A stretch of 64,000 bases of DNA from JALORV01 sp963769745 (GTDB taxonomy: Bacteria; Pseudomonadota; Gammaproteobacteria; Burkholderiales; Burkholderiaceae_F), in assembly GCA_963769745.1 (NCBI GenBank), contig CAVYNB010000011.1, forward strand, positions 1-64,000, given 5' to 3'. Every line of letters starts with the position of its first letter. Position 1 is the stretch's first letter. The position numbers and the translations under genes are program-made. The notes under the pieces were generated by a model that saw nothing but the letters and a program-made list of their open reading frames with translations, searched no databases and had not been told where the DNA came from. Below are positions 40,639-51,337 of the stretch, in pieces.

Positions 40639-41428
40639 CCGCCGTAGCTGCCGCAGCCTCGGCCGCGGTCAGCACGTCCAGCAGTCCGGTGATTTCGTCG
40701 ACCAGCGATGCGCTGAGTGAGGCCAGTGACTGGCCGTTCGGCACGAACGCGTGTCGAGCGATCAGTGCCTGCGCGGACGGCGGCAACTCGCGCTCGACAT
40801 AGCGCCAGCCGAAGTCGAATCGGTCGGGCCGGTGCTGCATGCCGAGCAGCTCGATCAGCGCGCGGACCAGGACCTGATAGAAGCCATACGCTTCGAGCGC
40901 GTGTCCGCGCTCCAGTTCCTTGTCCACCAGCATGGAATAGACCGGCACGGAGCCGCGCAGCTGCGCGAGTCGATGCGCACGCCGTCGCGCCAGTGACTCG
41001 GCATCGATCGGGCGCGACGTCAACGCGGCATCGCGGTCGAACCAGACGATCATCTCGCCGTGCCGCTCCCGTTCGAGGAAGGTGACGATGCCCGCCGGTG
41101 TGATCACCGAGCAGTCGACCGCGAAGTGGCGCGGCGCGTCGGCGAGGAAGTAGAACCGCTGCGCCATGTCGGGAAAGCCGGGCGGCTCGACGCGCCAGGT
41201 GTGGGTGATCGGCGCGATGGTCTGCAGCGCTGACTCGACGATCGCAAAGATCGCCGCGGCGCCGGCCACCGGCGCCACGATCATCAGGTCGAGATCGGAG
41301 AACTCGTCGGCACGGCCGCGCGCCGCCGCGCCTCCTTCACCGATCGCGGTGATGGCTGGGTCGTCGCGCAACGTCGCGACGATCGTCGCCGCGACGCGTT
41401 CCCGATAGGCGGCCGCGGTTCCGCTCAC
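40601..41428 (-). CDS. Nucleotidyltransferase-domain protein
   Basis: The N-terminal 110 residues carry a minimal Pol-beta-like nucleotidyltransferase core: E-G-G-A-A-A-R-G-R-A-D-E-F-S-D-L-D-L-M-I, with the two metal-binding Asp residues (S-D-L-D) and a third Asp in F-A-V-D-C-S. The C-terminal helical half (Y-G-F-Y-Q-V-L-V-R-A-L-I-E-L-L-G) resembles aminoglycoside- or RelA-unrelated nucleotidyltransferases of unknown substrate. GTG 41428 is my preferred start because the sequence upstream is low-complexity Arg/Ala-rich; a start up to 41566 is possible. It overlaps the depolymerase gene tail to tail. Confidence 0.7.
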   Translation of the reverse strand: MSGTAAAYRERVAATIVATLRDDPAITAIGEGGAAARGRADEFSDLDLMIVAPVAGAAAIFAIVESALQTIAPITHTWRVEPPGFPDMAQRFYFLADAPRHFAVDCSVITPAGIVTFLERERHGEMIVWFDRDAALTSRPIDAESLARRRAHRLAQLRGSVPVYSMLVDKELERGHALEAYGFYQVLVRALIELLGMQHRPDRFDFGWRYVERELPPSAQALIARHAFVPNGQSLASLSASLVDEITGLLDVLTAAEAAAATAVSAAAPADRSSP

Positions 41429-41523
41429 ACCGAAGGAAGTCGCGATGGTCCCGCCGGTTCTCAGTGGAGCCTCCGCGCTGCGCGCTGCGGCGCGAGCTGG
41501 CTTGGGGCGGCCCGGCGCTGCGC

Positions 41524-42504
41524 TCAGTCGACCTTGGCGTTGGAGAACTTCACGACCCGCGTCCACTTGTCGGTCTCGGCCCGGATGAACGCGGCGAACT
41601 GCTCAGGCGTGTTGCCGCCGGGATCGGCGCCCTGCGCGAGAAAGCGCTCGCGCACTTCGGGCAGCGCCAGGGCCTTCGCGACATCGGCCTGGACCTTGTC
41701 GACGATGGCGCGGGGCGTGCCGGCAGGTGCGAACAGCCCGAACCAGGAGCTGGCATCGAAGCCCTTCAGCCCGGCCGCCTCTTCGATCGTCGGTACGTTC
41801 GGCAGGGCCGGCGAGCGCGTGCGCGACGTGACCGCCAGCGCCTTCAGCCGGCCGCTCTTGATGTGCGGCAGCGCCGACGGCAGGTTGTCGAACATCACGT
41901 TCATGTTGCCGGCGATCAGGTCGGTGACGGCCGGCGCCGACCCGCGATACGGAAAGTGCACCATGTAGACGCCGGTGACGGTCTTGAAGAGTTCGCCCGA
42001 CAGGTGGATCGACGTGCCGTTGCCGCTCGAGGCCATGTTGAGCTGTCCCGGCCGGGCCTTGGCATACTCGATGAACTCGGCGACCGTGTTCACCGGCAGC
42101 TTGGAATTGATCACCATCACGTTGGGAACGCCGGCGGCGAGCGTGATCGGAACGAAGTCCTTCGCCGGATCGAACGGCATCTTTGCGCCGCTCTGCGCAA
42201 ACAGCGCCGCATTGATCGCATGCGTGCCGACAGTGCCCATCAGCAGCGTGTAGCCGTCGGGGGCGCTCTTGGCGACCAGGTCGGCACCGATGTTGCCGCC
42301 GGCGCCCGGACGATTCTCGATGACGACCGGGTGCTGCCACATGCGCTGCAGTTCGACGCCGAGCGAGCGCGCCACGATGTCGGTCGTGCCGCCGGGAGGG
42401 AAGGGCACGACGATGCGTACCGCCTTGGACGGCCACGTCTGGGCCTGTGCGGGAGCAAGCGCGATCACGGCGAGAGCGGCGACGGCGAGCAGGCGTCCGA
42501 TCAT
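41524..42504 (-). CDS. Bug-family (TctC-like) periplasmic solute-binding receptor
   Basis: This is a 326-residue exported receptor with a signal peptide ending A-P-A-Q-A-Q and an AAAGGAGA ribosome site. Family motifs are W-P-S-K-A-V-R-I-V-V-P-F-P-P-G-G, E-N-R-P-G-A-G-G-N-I-G, D-G-Y-T-L-L-M-G and P-Y-R-G-S-A-P-A. Such receptors bind small carboxylates in tripartite tricarboxylate transport and are greatly expanded in Burkholderiales, often without adjacent permease genes, as here. The ligand cannot be inferred. Confidence 0.93.
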   Translation of the reverse strand: MIGRLLAVAALAVIALAPAQAQTWPSKAVRIVVPFPPGGTTDIVARSLGVELQRMWQHPVVIENRPGAGGNIGADLVAKSAPDGYTLLMGTVGTHAINAALFAQSGAKMPFDPAKDFVPITLAAGVPNVMVINSKLPVNTVAEFIEYAKARPGQLNMASSGNGTSIHLSGELFKTVTGVYMVHFPYRGSAPAVTDLIAGNMNVMFDNLPSALPHIKSGRLKALAVTSRTRSPALPNVPTIEEAAGLKGFDASSWFGLFAPAGTPRAIVDKVQADVAKALALPEVRERFLAQGADPGGNTPEQFAAFIRAETDKWTRVVKFSNAKVD

Positions 42505-42587
42505 GAGGTCTCCTTTGATCCAGGTTGTGCGGCAAGTCTGCCGTGTGCGATGGCGTTCGTCTATGCTGGCCGCAGCAGAGGATCTCG

Positions 42588-44092
<1,505 letters not shown>

Positions 44093-44105
<13 letters not shown>

Positions 44106-45532
44106 CCGACGAAGTGCAGGCGCCGGTCATCGACCGGGCCGCGCTGCTGACTTCGCTGCGCGAGTCGCGGCCCTGGGACGTACTCGTGATCGGCGGCGGA
44201 GCGACCGGACTCGGCATCGCGGTGGATGCGGCGTCGCGCGGCCTGCGCACCGCGCTGATCGAAGCGCGCGATTTTTCCAGCGGCACGTCGAGCCGCAGCA
44301 CCAAGCTGATCCACGGCGGCGTGCGCTATCTGGCGCAGGGCAACGTCAAGCTGGTGCGCGAAGCGCTGATCGAACGGGCGCGCCTGATCGCGAACGCGCC
44401 GGCGCTGGTGCGGCCGCTCGAGTTCATCGTGCCGTGCTACCGGCCGCTGGAACGCGAGTTCATGCGCATCGGCCTCGGCCTGTACGACGCGCTGGCAGGA
44501 ACGCGCGGCATCGGCCCGACGCGCTGGCTTTCGCGGGCCGAAACGATGTCGCGGCTGCCGACCGTGCGCACCGAGGGCCTGGCCGGCGGCGTGTCCTACT
44601 GGGACGCCCAGTTCGACGATGCGCGACTGGCGATTGCGCTGATGCGCACTGCGTGCCGGCTGGGGGCCACCGCGATCAACTATGTCCGCGCCGACTCGCT
44701 GCGTGTGAATGCAGGACGCATCGAGGCCGTGCAGGCCATCGATGCCGAGACCGGCGAGCGCTTCGAGCTGCGCGCGAAGGTCGTCTACAACGCCACCGGC
44801 GTGTGGGTCGATCGCGTTCGCGCGATGGCCGACGCGTCGGTGCGGCCGATGGTCGCGCTCAGCCGCGGATCGCACATCGTCGTCGACGCGCGCTTCCTGC
44901 CCGGCGAGCGCGCGCTGATGATCCCGAAGACCGCCGACGGCCGCGTGCTCTTTGCCATTCCCTGGCTGCGGCACCTGATCGTCGGCACGACCGACGTGCC
45001 CACCGACGATGCGGCGTGGGAGCCCCAGCCGACACCGCAGGAGATCGACTTCATCGTCGAGACCGCGCGCGGTTACCTGCGCGATCCGATCGGGCCGGAA
45101 GACATCACGCAGACCTTCGCCGGCCTGCGTCCGCTGGTTGCCAAGGGGACGACCGGCGCCACGAAGACGCTGTCACGCGAGCACTCGATCGTCATTGAGC
45201 AGAGCAACCTCGTCACGATCACCGGAGGCAAGTGGACCACCTACCGTCGCATGGCCCATGACGCGCTCGAACAGGCAATGCGGCGCGGACTGCTCGAGCC
45301 GCGTGTTTGTGTGACGGAGACGCTGCGCATCGACGTCGATGCCGCGCTCGAAGCGGCGCACGTCGCTGCGGAGTCGTCCGGCGCGCGCGATGCGGCCGCT
45401 CTGCTCCGCTATCGCGACCTCGCACGCGCCTGCGAGCAGGCGCGGACGTCGGACGATCTGCTGACCCGGCGGCTGCGGATCGGACTGATCGATCGTCGCG
45501 CGGCCGAGGCCTGTTCCCGCCTCCTGGAATAA
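44093..45532 (+). CDS. glpD: Aerobic glycerol-3-phosphate dehydrogenase
   Basis: This is a 479-residue FAD enzyme with the dinucleotide-binding motif V-I-G-G-G-A-T-G-L-G (about residue 33) and the GlpD signature S-R-S-T-K-L-I-H-G-G-V-R-Y-L. It also has I-P-K-T-A-D-G-R-V-L-F-A-I-P-W and T-G-G-K-W-T-T-Y-R. It oxidises glycerol 3-phosphate to dihydroxyacetone phosphate and passes electrons to ubiquinone at the inner membrane. It is somewhat shorter than the about 500 residues of E. coli GlpD, mostly in the C-terminal cap domain. ATG 44093 overlaps glpK. A shared terminator follows. Confidence 0.95.
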
Positions 45533-45550
45533 GGCGAACAACGAGGACGA

Positions 45551-45580
45551 AAAAAAGGCCGCTGCAAGCAGCGGCCTTTG
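45551..45580. terminator. Bidirectional terminator between glpD and porin
   Basis: A 12-bp perfect stem AAAGGCCGCTGC with GCAGCGGCCTTT spans 45554-45579. Six A residues on the left give a T6 tail for the minus-strand porin transcript; on the plus strand the T run is short (TTT). Confidence 0.85.
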
Positions 45581-45601
45581 AGAAGTACGTCTTGCCTGGG
45601 T

Positions 45602-46766
45602 CTAGAACAGGTGACGGATACCCAGCGCGAACTGCTTGCGATCCAGGCGCTCCGACGGAGAAGTCGCGCTCACCGTCGCCGAGACCGTGCCGTCCCACTC
45701 GGCCTGGCCGTAACCGATGTACATGTTGGTGCGGCGTGAGAACGGGTACTCGTAGCCGATACCCCAGACCGAGTAGTCCGGCTCGAACGAGTACGCTCCA
45801 CTCGCGTTCGTCCCGGTGACGTTGTCCGCATCCGAGTACTGATACGACCCCAGGATCTTGCCACCGAATAACGGCACCGACACGCCGAACATGTAGGCCT
45901 GGTTGTCGTATGCGACCAGCCCGGTCGGACGGAACGTGCCGATGATCGCGGTGTTCACGATGCTGATGTTGTCCTGGATCGCGTAGGCGGCGTGCAGCTT
46001 CACGATCTTGAAGTCGAAGGTCGCGCCCAGCTGCGTCATCTTCTGGTCGTCGGTACCGGCGGGCGCCGTATCCGGCGCGCTCAATCACGTCGTACGTGAC
46101 CGCGACTGCGAACGGGCCCCACATCCAGTTGCCGCCCAGGGTCATGCCATTGGTGTTGTTGCCGCTCGGCGTAAGTTCCTGGCCGTTGATGTTGAACGAG
46201 TAGTTGGCGCCGAACTGGAACCCGGCCCAGCGTGGCGACTGCCACAGGATCGAGTTGTCTTCGCGCAGCGCTGCCGACGGGATGAACGTCGAGTTCAGGC
46301 CGTTGATGCCCCAACCGGTCGAGAACGGGTCGATGCCCGCACCGGACCCGAACAGGTCGAACGAGCCGGTGCCCGACGACACCGTGGCAACACGACCCAG
46401 ACACGAAGGTGCCGAAGCGCTGTGCTGGAGTCCTGCCCATGCCTGGCGACCGAACAGACGGCCACCCTGGCCCGACATGCCGGTGTCGACGTCATAGCCA
46501 CCCTCAAGGGTGAAGACGGCGTTCCAACCACGGCCCAGTGCCTCGGAACCGCGCAGGCCGAAACGGCTGCCCGACTGATAGCCGCTGTTCACGCCGAAGG
46601 TGCTTTCCTGCTTGTACGGCTGCGTGGTGTTGCCGGTCTGGGCGACGCCCTGCTCGTTCCACTGCACGCCGACGTCGACGATGCCGTACAGCGTGACGCT
46701 CGACTGCGCAGTCGCGACGCTGGACATCGCGCCGAGCACTGCGAGTGCCATTAGACTTTTTTTCAT
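45602..46766 (-). CDS. Gram-negative trimeric porin, frameshifted
   Basis: This porin of about 385 residues has a typical leader M-K-K-S-L-M-A-L-A-V-L-G-A cleaved after A-T-A-Q, and starts S-S-V-T-L-Y-G-I-V-D-V-G-V. Further marks are G-S-R-F-G-L-R-G-S-E-A-L-G, R-Q-A-W-A-G-L and the C-terminal strand R-K-Q-F-A-L-G-I-R-H-L-F ending in Phe. It forms outer-membrane diffusion pores. The frame changes near 46080 (V-T-Y-D-V-I-E), and a pair of compensating indels lies near 46385-46420, where R-F-G-T-F-V would be expected. It reads into the bidirectional terminator shared with glpD. Confidence 0.9.
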
Positions 46767-46946
46767 TCCAAGCTCTCCTAGCTAGTGTTTGAAATTCTTT
46801 GGCGCGCCGGCTTTGGACAGCACAGGCTCCGTTGAATCACTTCCCCGGAGGAAGCTGAGAGGATTGTTTCAGAGGGGGCAGGCGAGGCAAAGCTTCCAGA
46901 GCAAAAACCTGTCGAAACTGTCCAGATTTGTTGCCCCACAGCAACA

Positions 46947-46974
46947 AGAAAAGGGGCGCCGAAGCGCCCCTTGG
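46947..46974 (-). terminator. Rho-independent terminator of second porin
   Basis: On the minus strand an AAGGGGCGC/GCGCCCCTT stem (46951-46972) closes a UUCG tetraloop and is followed by TTTTCTTG. It is 23 bases after the stop of the second porin. The remaining spacer up to 46766 holds the promoter region of the first porin. Confidence 0.85.
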
Positions 46975-46995
46975 ATTCCACGATGTGGAATAGAA

Positions 46996-48392
46996 TCAGA
47001 ACGCGTGCCGGATTCCCAGCTGGTACGCCGCCGTGTCCTCGCCAAACGCCGTGGCGAATCCGGACGAGTAGCCCGCCGAGCTCGGTGCCACCCGTCCCTG
47101 GTCGCTGTTCTTCATGAAGGCGACCGTCGCGTAGAGCGACGTCCTCATCGAGAACTCGTACTGGTACGCAACACCAAAGTGATCGACCTCGGCATCCTGC
47201 GTCGCCCAGGCCGAACGCGCCGTGTCCTTGGCGTAGTTGTACGCGGCATACAGCGTGTTCTTGGGCATGAACTGCCACGACACGCCGAAGTGGTAGGCCT
47301 TGGCATCGATCGGCCCGACCATGCCGCGCATGCCGTCGACGTCGTACTGCTGGAACTGGATGCCGCCGAGCGCTGCCGTGATGGCCGCCAGGTTGCCGCC
47401 GGTGGACACCACGATGTTCTGGATGTCGAGCGGCGTCAGCATCGGATTGTCGTTCTTGCGCTGGATGTACTGACCGTAGATCTTGAAGTTGCTGAAGCCG
47501 ACGTAGCCGCCGAAGTTGATCGTTTCCAGGCCGTCCTTGCTCTCGGGCGTGCCCGCCGCCTGGGTCGCGTAGGGCACGACCTTGTTCTGGTTGTAGCCGA
47601 CACCCACGCCCCAGTTCGCCGCGTTGTACTGCAGCTGTGCGCCGTACATGTCGTCACCGCCCGTCGGCGGTGCGTGCGCTCGTTGCGCAGCAGCTCGGAG
47701 CCGCCGAAGCTGTAGAACAGCGACGCGGTGATGCCTTTCAACTCGGCGCGGTACTGCAGCGCATTGCTCATGCGGATCGCCGGGATCGAATAGCCCTGGC
47801 CGAACGACAGCGCCGAGGCATCGCCCATCACGTTGAACTTGTTCAGGACCTCGTAGCCGGGCGTGTACATACGGCCGGCCAGGACTGCGCCGAACGGCGT
47901 GATCATGCCGAGGTAGGACTGCCGGTCGAACAGTGCGCCGGCGCCGTTGACGGTGGTATTGCCCTGAAGGACGGCCTGGTTGACCGCGTTCATCCCGCCG
48001 AGCACGGCCTGGTACGTGGCCGACGTCGGCGGCAGAGTCGCAATCGCGGTGCCCGGCACGATGCGGACGCCCGGGCAGGCGGCTGCTGTGGTTGCTCCGC
48101 TCAGGCGGCACAGGAACACCGATTCGTTGTAGGTCACCGATCCCGAATCAATCGAAAAACGGCCTTCGAGCGTGAAAATCGCGCTGTAGCCCCCGCCAAG
48201 CGACTCGCTGCCGCGGATGCCGTAGCGGTTGCCTGACCACATGCCGCTGCCCTGCAGCCGGGTCGTCGACTCGTTGCCTGCATCCAGAAACTCGAAGCCC
48301 GTGTCGAGAATGCCGTACACCGTGACGCTGCTCTGTGCAAAGGCCGCCGGGAATGCGCACGCAAGCGCAATGGCTACCAGGCTCTTCCGCAT
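46996..48392 (-). CDS. Gram-negative trimeric porin, one frameshift
   Basis: This second porin is longer (about 465 residues). Its leader M-R-K-S-L-V-A-I-A-L-A-C-A is cleaved after A-A-F-A-Q, and the mature start is S-S-V-T-V-Y-G-I-L-D-T-G-F. It shows G-N-R-Y-G-I-R-G-S-E-S-L-G and the C-terminal strand A-A-Y-Q-L-G-I-R-H-A-F. A large extra loop of about 75 residues containing a Cys pair (F-L-C-R-L; A-A-A-C-P) lies after residue 85, absent from the first porin. One frame change near 47680 (L-L-R-N-E-R) must be bridged. Tandem porins with different loops suggest different solute selectivity. Confidence 0.9.
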
Positions 48393-48542
48393 GATGGTGT
48401 CTCCTGCCCTTTTTGTGTTTTCGATCGAAATCGTCGCAGCCAGTCCGCTGGCCGCTGCTCGGGTGGGAGAATACCGCTGCCCTACGCAGCACATTGATCG
48501 TTTCGCAACCCCGGTGCAGACGCGTTACATTTCCGCAACATC

Positions 48543-49187
48543 ATGACCCGAACATTGTCACTTGCCGACCGACTGCTCGCCGCAGCCGATCGCGCGCTGA
48601 GGACCGTCGCGGCGCCGCCGGTAGCGTTACGCGCGAGTCCGGCGCTGCATTCAGAGTCGGCTGAGGCCGAGCTGACCGACGCTGAGCGGCGCGACGCAGC
48701 AGCGCTGATGCGGGTGAACCATGTCGGCGAGGTCTGTGCCCAGGCGCTCTACGATGCCCAGGCTCTGGCGACTCGCGATCCTGCGATGCGGGCGTTGTTC
48801 GAGCGTGCCGCAAGTGAGGAAACCGACCATCTGGCCTGGACGCAAGCGCGGATCGAGCAACTCGGTGGACGCACCAGCCTGCTGAATCCGCTTTGGTACA
48901 CCGGCGCCTTTGCGATCGGGCTGATCGCGGCCCGTGCGGGCGATCGGATGAGCCTGGGCTTCATGGCCGAGACCGAGCGGCAGGTTGAACAACACCTGGA
49001 TGCCCATCTCGAGCGATTACCGGCTGACGATCACCTGTCCCGTGCGGTCGTCGAGCAGATGAAGGAAGACGAAGTGCACCACGCCGAGAGCGCCATCGGA
49101 CACGGCGGGGCGTCCTTGCCGCTGCCGGCGCGGTGGGCGATGCGGCTTGCTGCCAAGGTCATGACGACCACCGCGCATTACATCTGA
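48543..49187 (+). CDS. coq7: 2-polyprenyl-3-methyl-6-methoxy-1,4-benzoquinone monooxygenase (Coq7)
   Basis: This is a 214-residue di-iron hydroxylase for ubiquinone biosynthesis. Iron ligands fall in N-H-V-G-E-V-C-A-Q-A-L-Y, in E-E-T-D-H-L-A-W and in the C-terminal M-K-E-D-E-V-H-H-A-E. The segment A-G-D-R-M-S-L-G-F-M-A-E-T-E matches the family's membrane-associated helix region. It adds the hydroxyl at C6 of the quinone ring. It starts 150 bases from the divergent porin gene. Confidence 0.95.
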   Translation: MTRTLSLADRLLAAADRALRTVAAPPVALRASPALHSESAEAELTDAERRDAAALMRVNHVGEVCAQALYDAQALATRDPAMRALFERAASEETDHLAWTQARIEQLGGRTSLLNPLWYTGAFAIGLIAARAGDRMSLGFMAETERQVEQHLDAHLERLPADDHLSRAVVEQMKEDEVHHAESAIGHGGASLPLPARWAMRLAAKVMTTTAHYI

Positions 49188-49203
49188 GCGACCGGCTCGG
49201 CGC

Positions 49204-49623
49204 TTAGACGGGTTCGACGACCGTTTCGATCCGGATCGCGGCGGTCTTCGCCAGCATGGCAGTCGCGGAGCAGTACTTTTCGTGAGACAACGCGACCGCG
49301 CGTTCGACGACGGCCGGGTCGAGATTGCTCCCTCGCACGGTGAATCGCATGACGATCGACGTGAACACTTTCGGATCGGTCGACGCGCGCTCGGCATGCA
49401 ACTGCACCTTGCAGGAGTGGACGTTGTGGCGGCCACGCTTCAGGATCAGCACCACGTCATAGGCAGTGCACCCACCGGTGCCCATCAGGACCATCTCCAT
49501 GGGCCGGGGTGCAAGGTTGCGGCCGCCGCCGTCGGGAGAGCCGTCCATGGTGACCAGGTGTCCGCTTCCCGATTCGGCCACAAAACTCATGCCGTCGCCG
49601 GTCCAACGCACTTCGCAGTCCAT
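49204..49623 (-). CDS. OsmC family protein (YhfA-like)
   Basis: This 139-residue OsmC/Ohr-fold protein has P-R-P-M-E-M-V-L-M-G-T-G-G-C-T-A-Y-D-V with the first active-site Cys, and the second Cys in L-S-H-E-K-Y-C-S-A-T. Both peroxidatic Cys positions are present, so thiol peroxidase activity on organic peroxides is possible; YhfA-type members are uncharacterised. ATG 49623 is preferred over the adjacent GTG. It converges with coq7, 16 bases apart. A perfect hairpin lies 38 bases upstream. Confidence 0.9.
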   Translation of the reverse strand: MDCEVRWTGDGMSFVAESGSGHLVTMDGSPDGGGRNLAPRPMEMVLMGTGGCTAYDVVLILKRGRHNVHSCKVQLHAERASTDPKVFTSIVMRFTVRGSNLDPAVVERAVALSHEKYCSATAMLAKTAAIRIETVVEPV

Positions 49624-49660
49624 CACGACCTCCCCATCAAATTAACCGCGATGCAACAAC

Positions 49661-49678
49661 TTTGAGGGGTTCCTCAAA
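49661..49678. promoter_or_regulatory. Perfect inverted repeat upstream of the OsmC gene
   Basis: TTTGAGG and CCTCAAA flank the 4-base centre GGTT. The palindrome is 38 bases upstream of the OsmC start. It could be a repressor operator (redox regulators often control OsmC-type genes) or an RNA hairpin in the leader. No T-run follows on either strand. Confidence 0.4.
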
Positions 49679-49719
49679 GTCGATTCTTGCCAGTATAAGT
49701 ATTTGATAACAAACACGTT

Positions 49720-49888
49720 AATTCAAAGTCAGCGAAGTGGTGTTGTTCATCTTCGAGCTTGTTTGCTTGCAATGCAGCATTCTTGCGGGCAGACTGACTG
49801 CAACGAGAGATCGTCGTCTCTCGACCGTTGTCTCCTCCACCCTCATTGGTGGATTCGGCCCAAGGCTCGCGCCTTGGGCCAATTTTTT
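49720..49888 (+). ncRNA. Candidate small RNA upstream of rplM promoter
   Basis: Three successive hairpins lie on the plus strand: GAGAGA/TCTCTC with extra CAAC/GTTG pairing (49801-49830), CCACC/GGTGG (49837-49852), and a 10-bp stem with T6 tail (49857-49888). No open frame with a ribosome site is present. The terminator stands just before a separate sigma-70-like promoter for rplM, so the transcript ending here is not the rplM message. The 5' end is a guess; the region 49693-49725 is A/T rich and includes TATAAG. Alternatively this is only the distal end of a coq7 read-through transcript. Confidence 0.35.
49857..49888 (+). terminator. Strong Rho-independent terminator upstream of rplM
   Basis: GGCCCAAGGC pairs with GCCTTGGGCC around a TCGC loop, followed by AA and six T residues. 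The T-run exists only on the plus strand, so it terminates rightward transcription. Confidence 0.88.
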
Positions 49889-49894
49889 GTTCGC

Positions 49895-49924
49895 TTGCGG
49901 AAGGCGTCCAAAAACGCTTAAAAT
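49895..49924 (+). promoter_or_regulatory. Sigma-70-type promoter for rplM-rpsI
   Basis: TTGCGG at 49895-49900 and TAAAAT at 49919-49924 are separated by 18 bases. Transcription would start near 49931 and give a leader of about 280 bases before rplM. That leader can form a long-range stem GAGCCCG (49969-49975) with CGGGCTC (50024-50030), a possible site for autogenous control. Confidence 0.55.
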
Positions 49925-50212
49925 TTAAGGCTTTCCGCGATCTGCTTGCCTTGATTTTTGTGCAGCGCGAGCCCGATGGCAACGGACCGTTGCGAACGAG
50001 CGAAACGCTACCAAACGGGTTTTCGGGCTCAGGAAGTGCGGGGCTCGCGAAGTGCGGCTTCGGATGGCAGGTAACGGATTTCTCCGGATGCAATGCGGAA
50101 TCCAAGGCGGTCAAGCGGCCGCCGTGCATGCGGAAGGTATTTTCCGCCGATGGCCCCGGAGTTGAACGTCGGGCGCTACGGCGCAGTGACCAAGTTTCAG
50201 GATGGATCGTCA

Positions 50213-50641
50213 ATGAAAACCTTTTCTGCCAAGTCCCACGAGGTCAAGCGCGACTGGCTTCTGGTCGACGCCAATGACAAAGTGCTCGGTCGGCTCGCGA
50301 GCCAGATCGCGTTGCGCCTGCGAGGCAAGCACAAGCCGGAGTACACGCCGCACGTCGACACCGGTGACTTCATCGTCGTCGTGAACGCCGCCGGCCTGAA
50401 AGTTACCGGTGCGAAGTTCGAAGACAAGAAGTATTACCGCCACACCGGCTATCCGGGCGGCGTGTACGAGACCAACTTTCGCAAGATGCAGGAGCGCTTT
50501 CCGGGGCGCGCGCTGCAGCTGGCGGTCAAGGGCATGCTGCCCAAGGGTCCGCTCGGCTACGCCATGATCAAGAAGCTGAAGGTCTACGCCGACCAGCAGC
50601 ACCCGCACAGCGCGCAGCAACCCAAAGCGCTAGACATCTGA
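50213..50641 (+). CDS. rplM: 50S ribosomal protein L13
   Basis: This 142-residue protein shows the L13 pattern: K-T-F-S-A-K, R-D-W-L-L-V-D-A, L-G-R-L-A-S-Q-I-A, G-D-F-I-V-V-V-N-A, and the C-terminal R-M/K-x-L-K-V-Y segment (K-K-L-K-V-Y-A). It is an early-assembling large-subunit protein. The upstream leader is unusually long and structured. rpsI follows after seven bases, the usual rplM-rpsI operon. The ATG at 50213 aligns with the conserved N terminus; upstream in-frame codons belong to the leader. Confidence 0.97.
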   Translation: MKTFSAKSHEVKRDWLLVDANDKVLGRLASQIALRLRGKHKPEYTPHVDTGDFIVVVNAAGLKVTGAKFEDKKYYRHTGYPGGVYETNFRKMQERFPGRALQLAVKGMLPKGPLGYAMIKKLKVYADQQHPHSAQQPKALDI

Positions 50642-50648
50642 GGCTCAC

Positions 50649-51041
50649 ATGATCGGCAATTACAACTACGGAACTGGCCGCCGCAAGAGTTCGGTGGCGC
50701 GCGTCTTCCTGAAGCGCGGCAAGGGCGCCATCGTGATCAACGGCCGTCCCATCGAGCAGTATTTTTTCCGCGAGACGGGTCGCATGATCGTGCGCCAGCC
50801 GCTGGAACTGACGAACCATGCCGAGACGTTCGACATCACTGTCAACGTCGATGGCGGTGGCGAGTCGGGCCAGGCCGGTGCCGTGCGCCACGGAATCACC
50901 CGCGCCCTCATCGATTACGACGCCACGCTGAAGCCGGCGCTTTCGAACGCTGGCCTGGTCACGCGCGATGCGCGCGAGGTCGAGCGCAAGAAGGTCGGTT
51001 TCCGCAAGGCACGCCGCCGCAAGCAGTTCTCCAAGCGCTAA
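50649..51041 (+). CDS. rpsI: 30S ribosomal protein S9
   Basis: This 130-residue S9 has N-Y-G-T-G-R-R-K-S-S-V-A-R-V near the N terminus and the very basic C-terminal tail G-F-R-K-A-R-R-R-K-Q-F-S-K-R that reaches the P-site tRNA. It is the second gene of the rplM operon and ends before a terminator about 210 bases downstream. Confidence 0.97.
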   Translation: MIGNYNYGTGRRKSSVARVFLKRGKGAIVINGRPIEQYFFRETGRMIVRQPLELTNHAETFDITVNVDGGGESGQAGAVRHGITRALIDYDATLKPALSNAGLVTRDAREVERKKVGFRKARRRKQFSKR

Positions 51042-51251
51042 GGCAAGCGCGGTCGCGCATCCCGCGATCGCGTTTCAGCCGGCGACGGGCTGCTCCGGTG
51101 CCGGCGGCTGCCTCTTCTCGAGGCAGCGATCGAAACGGGCAGGAGGCCGTCAACTCGGCCTTCCGAGGGCCCCGTTTCATGGGATGTCTGCAGCGCATTT
51201 CCGCGCATCGCGGCGATGTGCCCCCCATATACTTTCTGCACCAACAACAAG

Positions 51252-51292
51252 AAGAGCCGCTGACCAAGCGAGGCTGGCGGCTCTTTTGTTTC
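51252..51292 (+). terminator. Rho-independent terminator after rpsI
   Basis: AAGAGCCGC pairs with GCGGCTCTT across a 16-base loop, followed by TTGTTT. A second hairpin without a T-run (GCTGCCTC/GAGGCAGC) lies earlier, near 51108-51128. The spacer 51042-51337 contains no gene. Confidence 0.75.
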
Positions 51293-51337
51293 GCGGCGTG
51301 CACTTCGCGTCGCCGATAGAACACTGGCCACCCGCCG

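Noticed and set aside
45219..45601. Extension of the first porin frame into glpD
   Set aside because: Out-of-frame tail after the break near 46080; the true C-terminal strand ending in Phe lies in another frame and stops at 45602.
49737..49928. Short open frames across the possible small RNA and rplM promoter
   Set aside because: They run through the terminator stem and the promoter, lack ribosome sites and have no protein-like composition.
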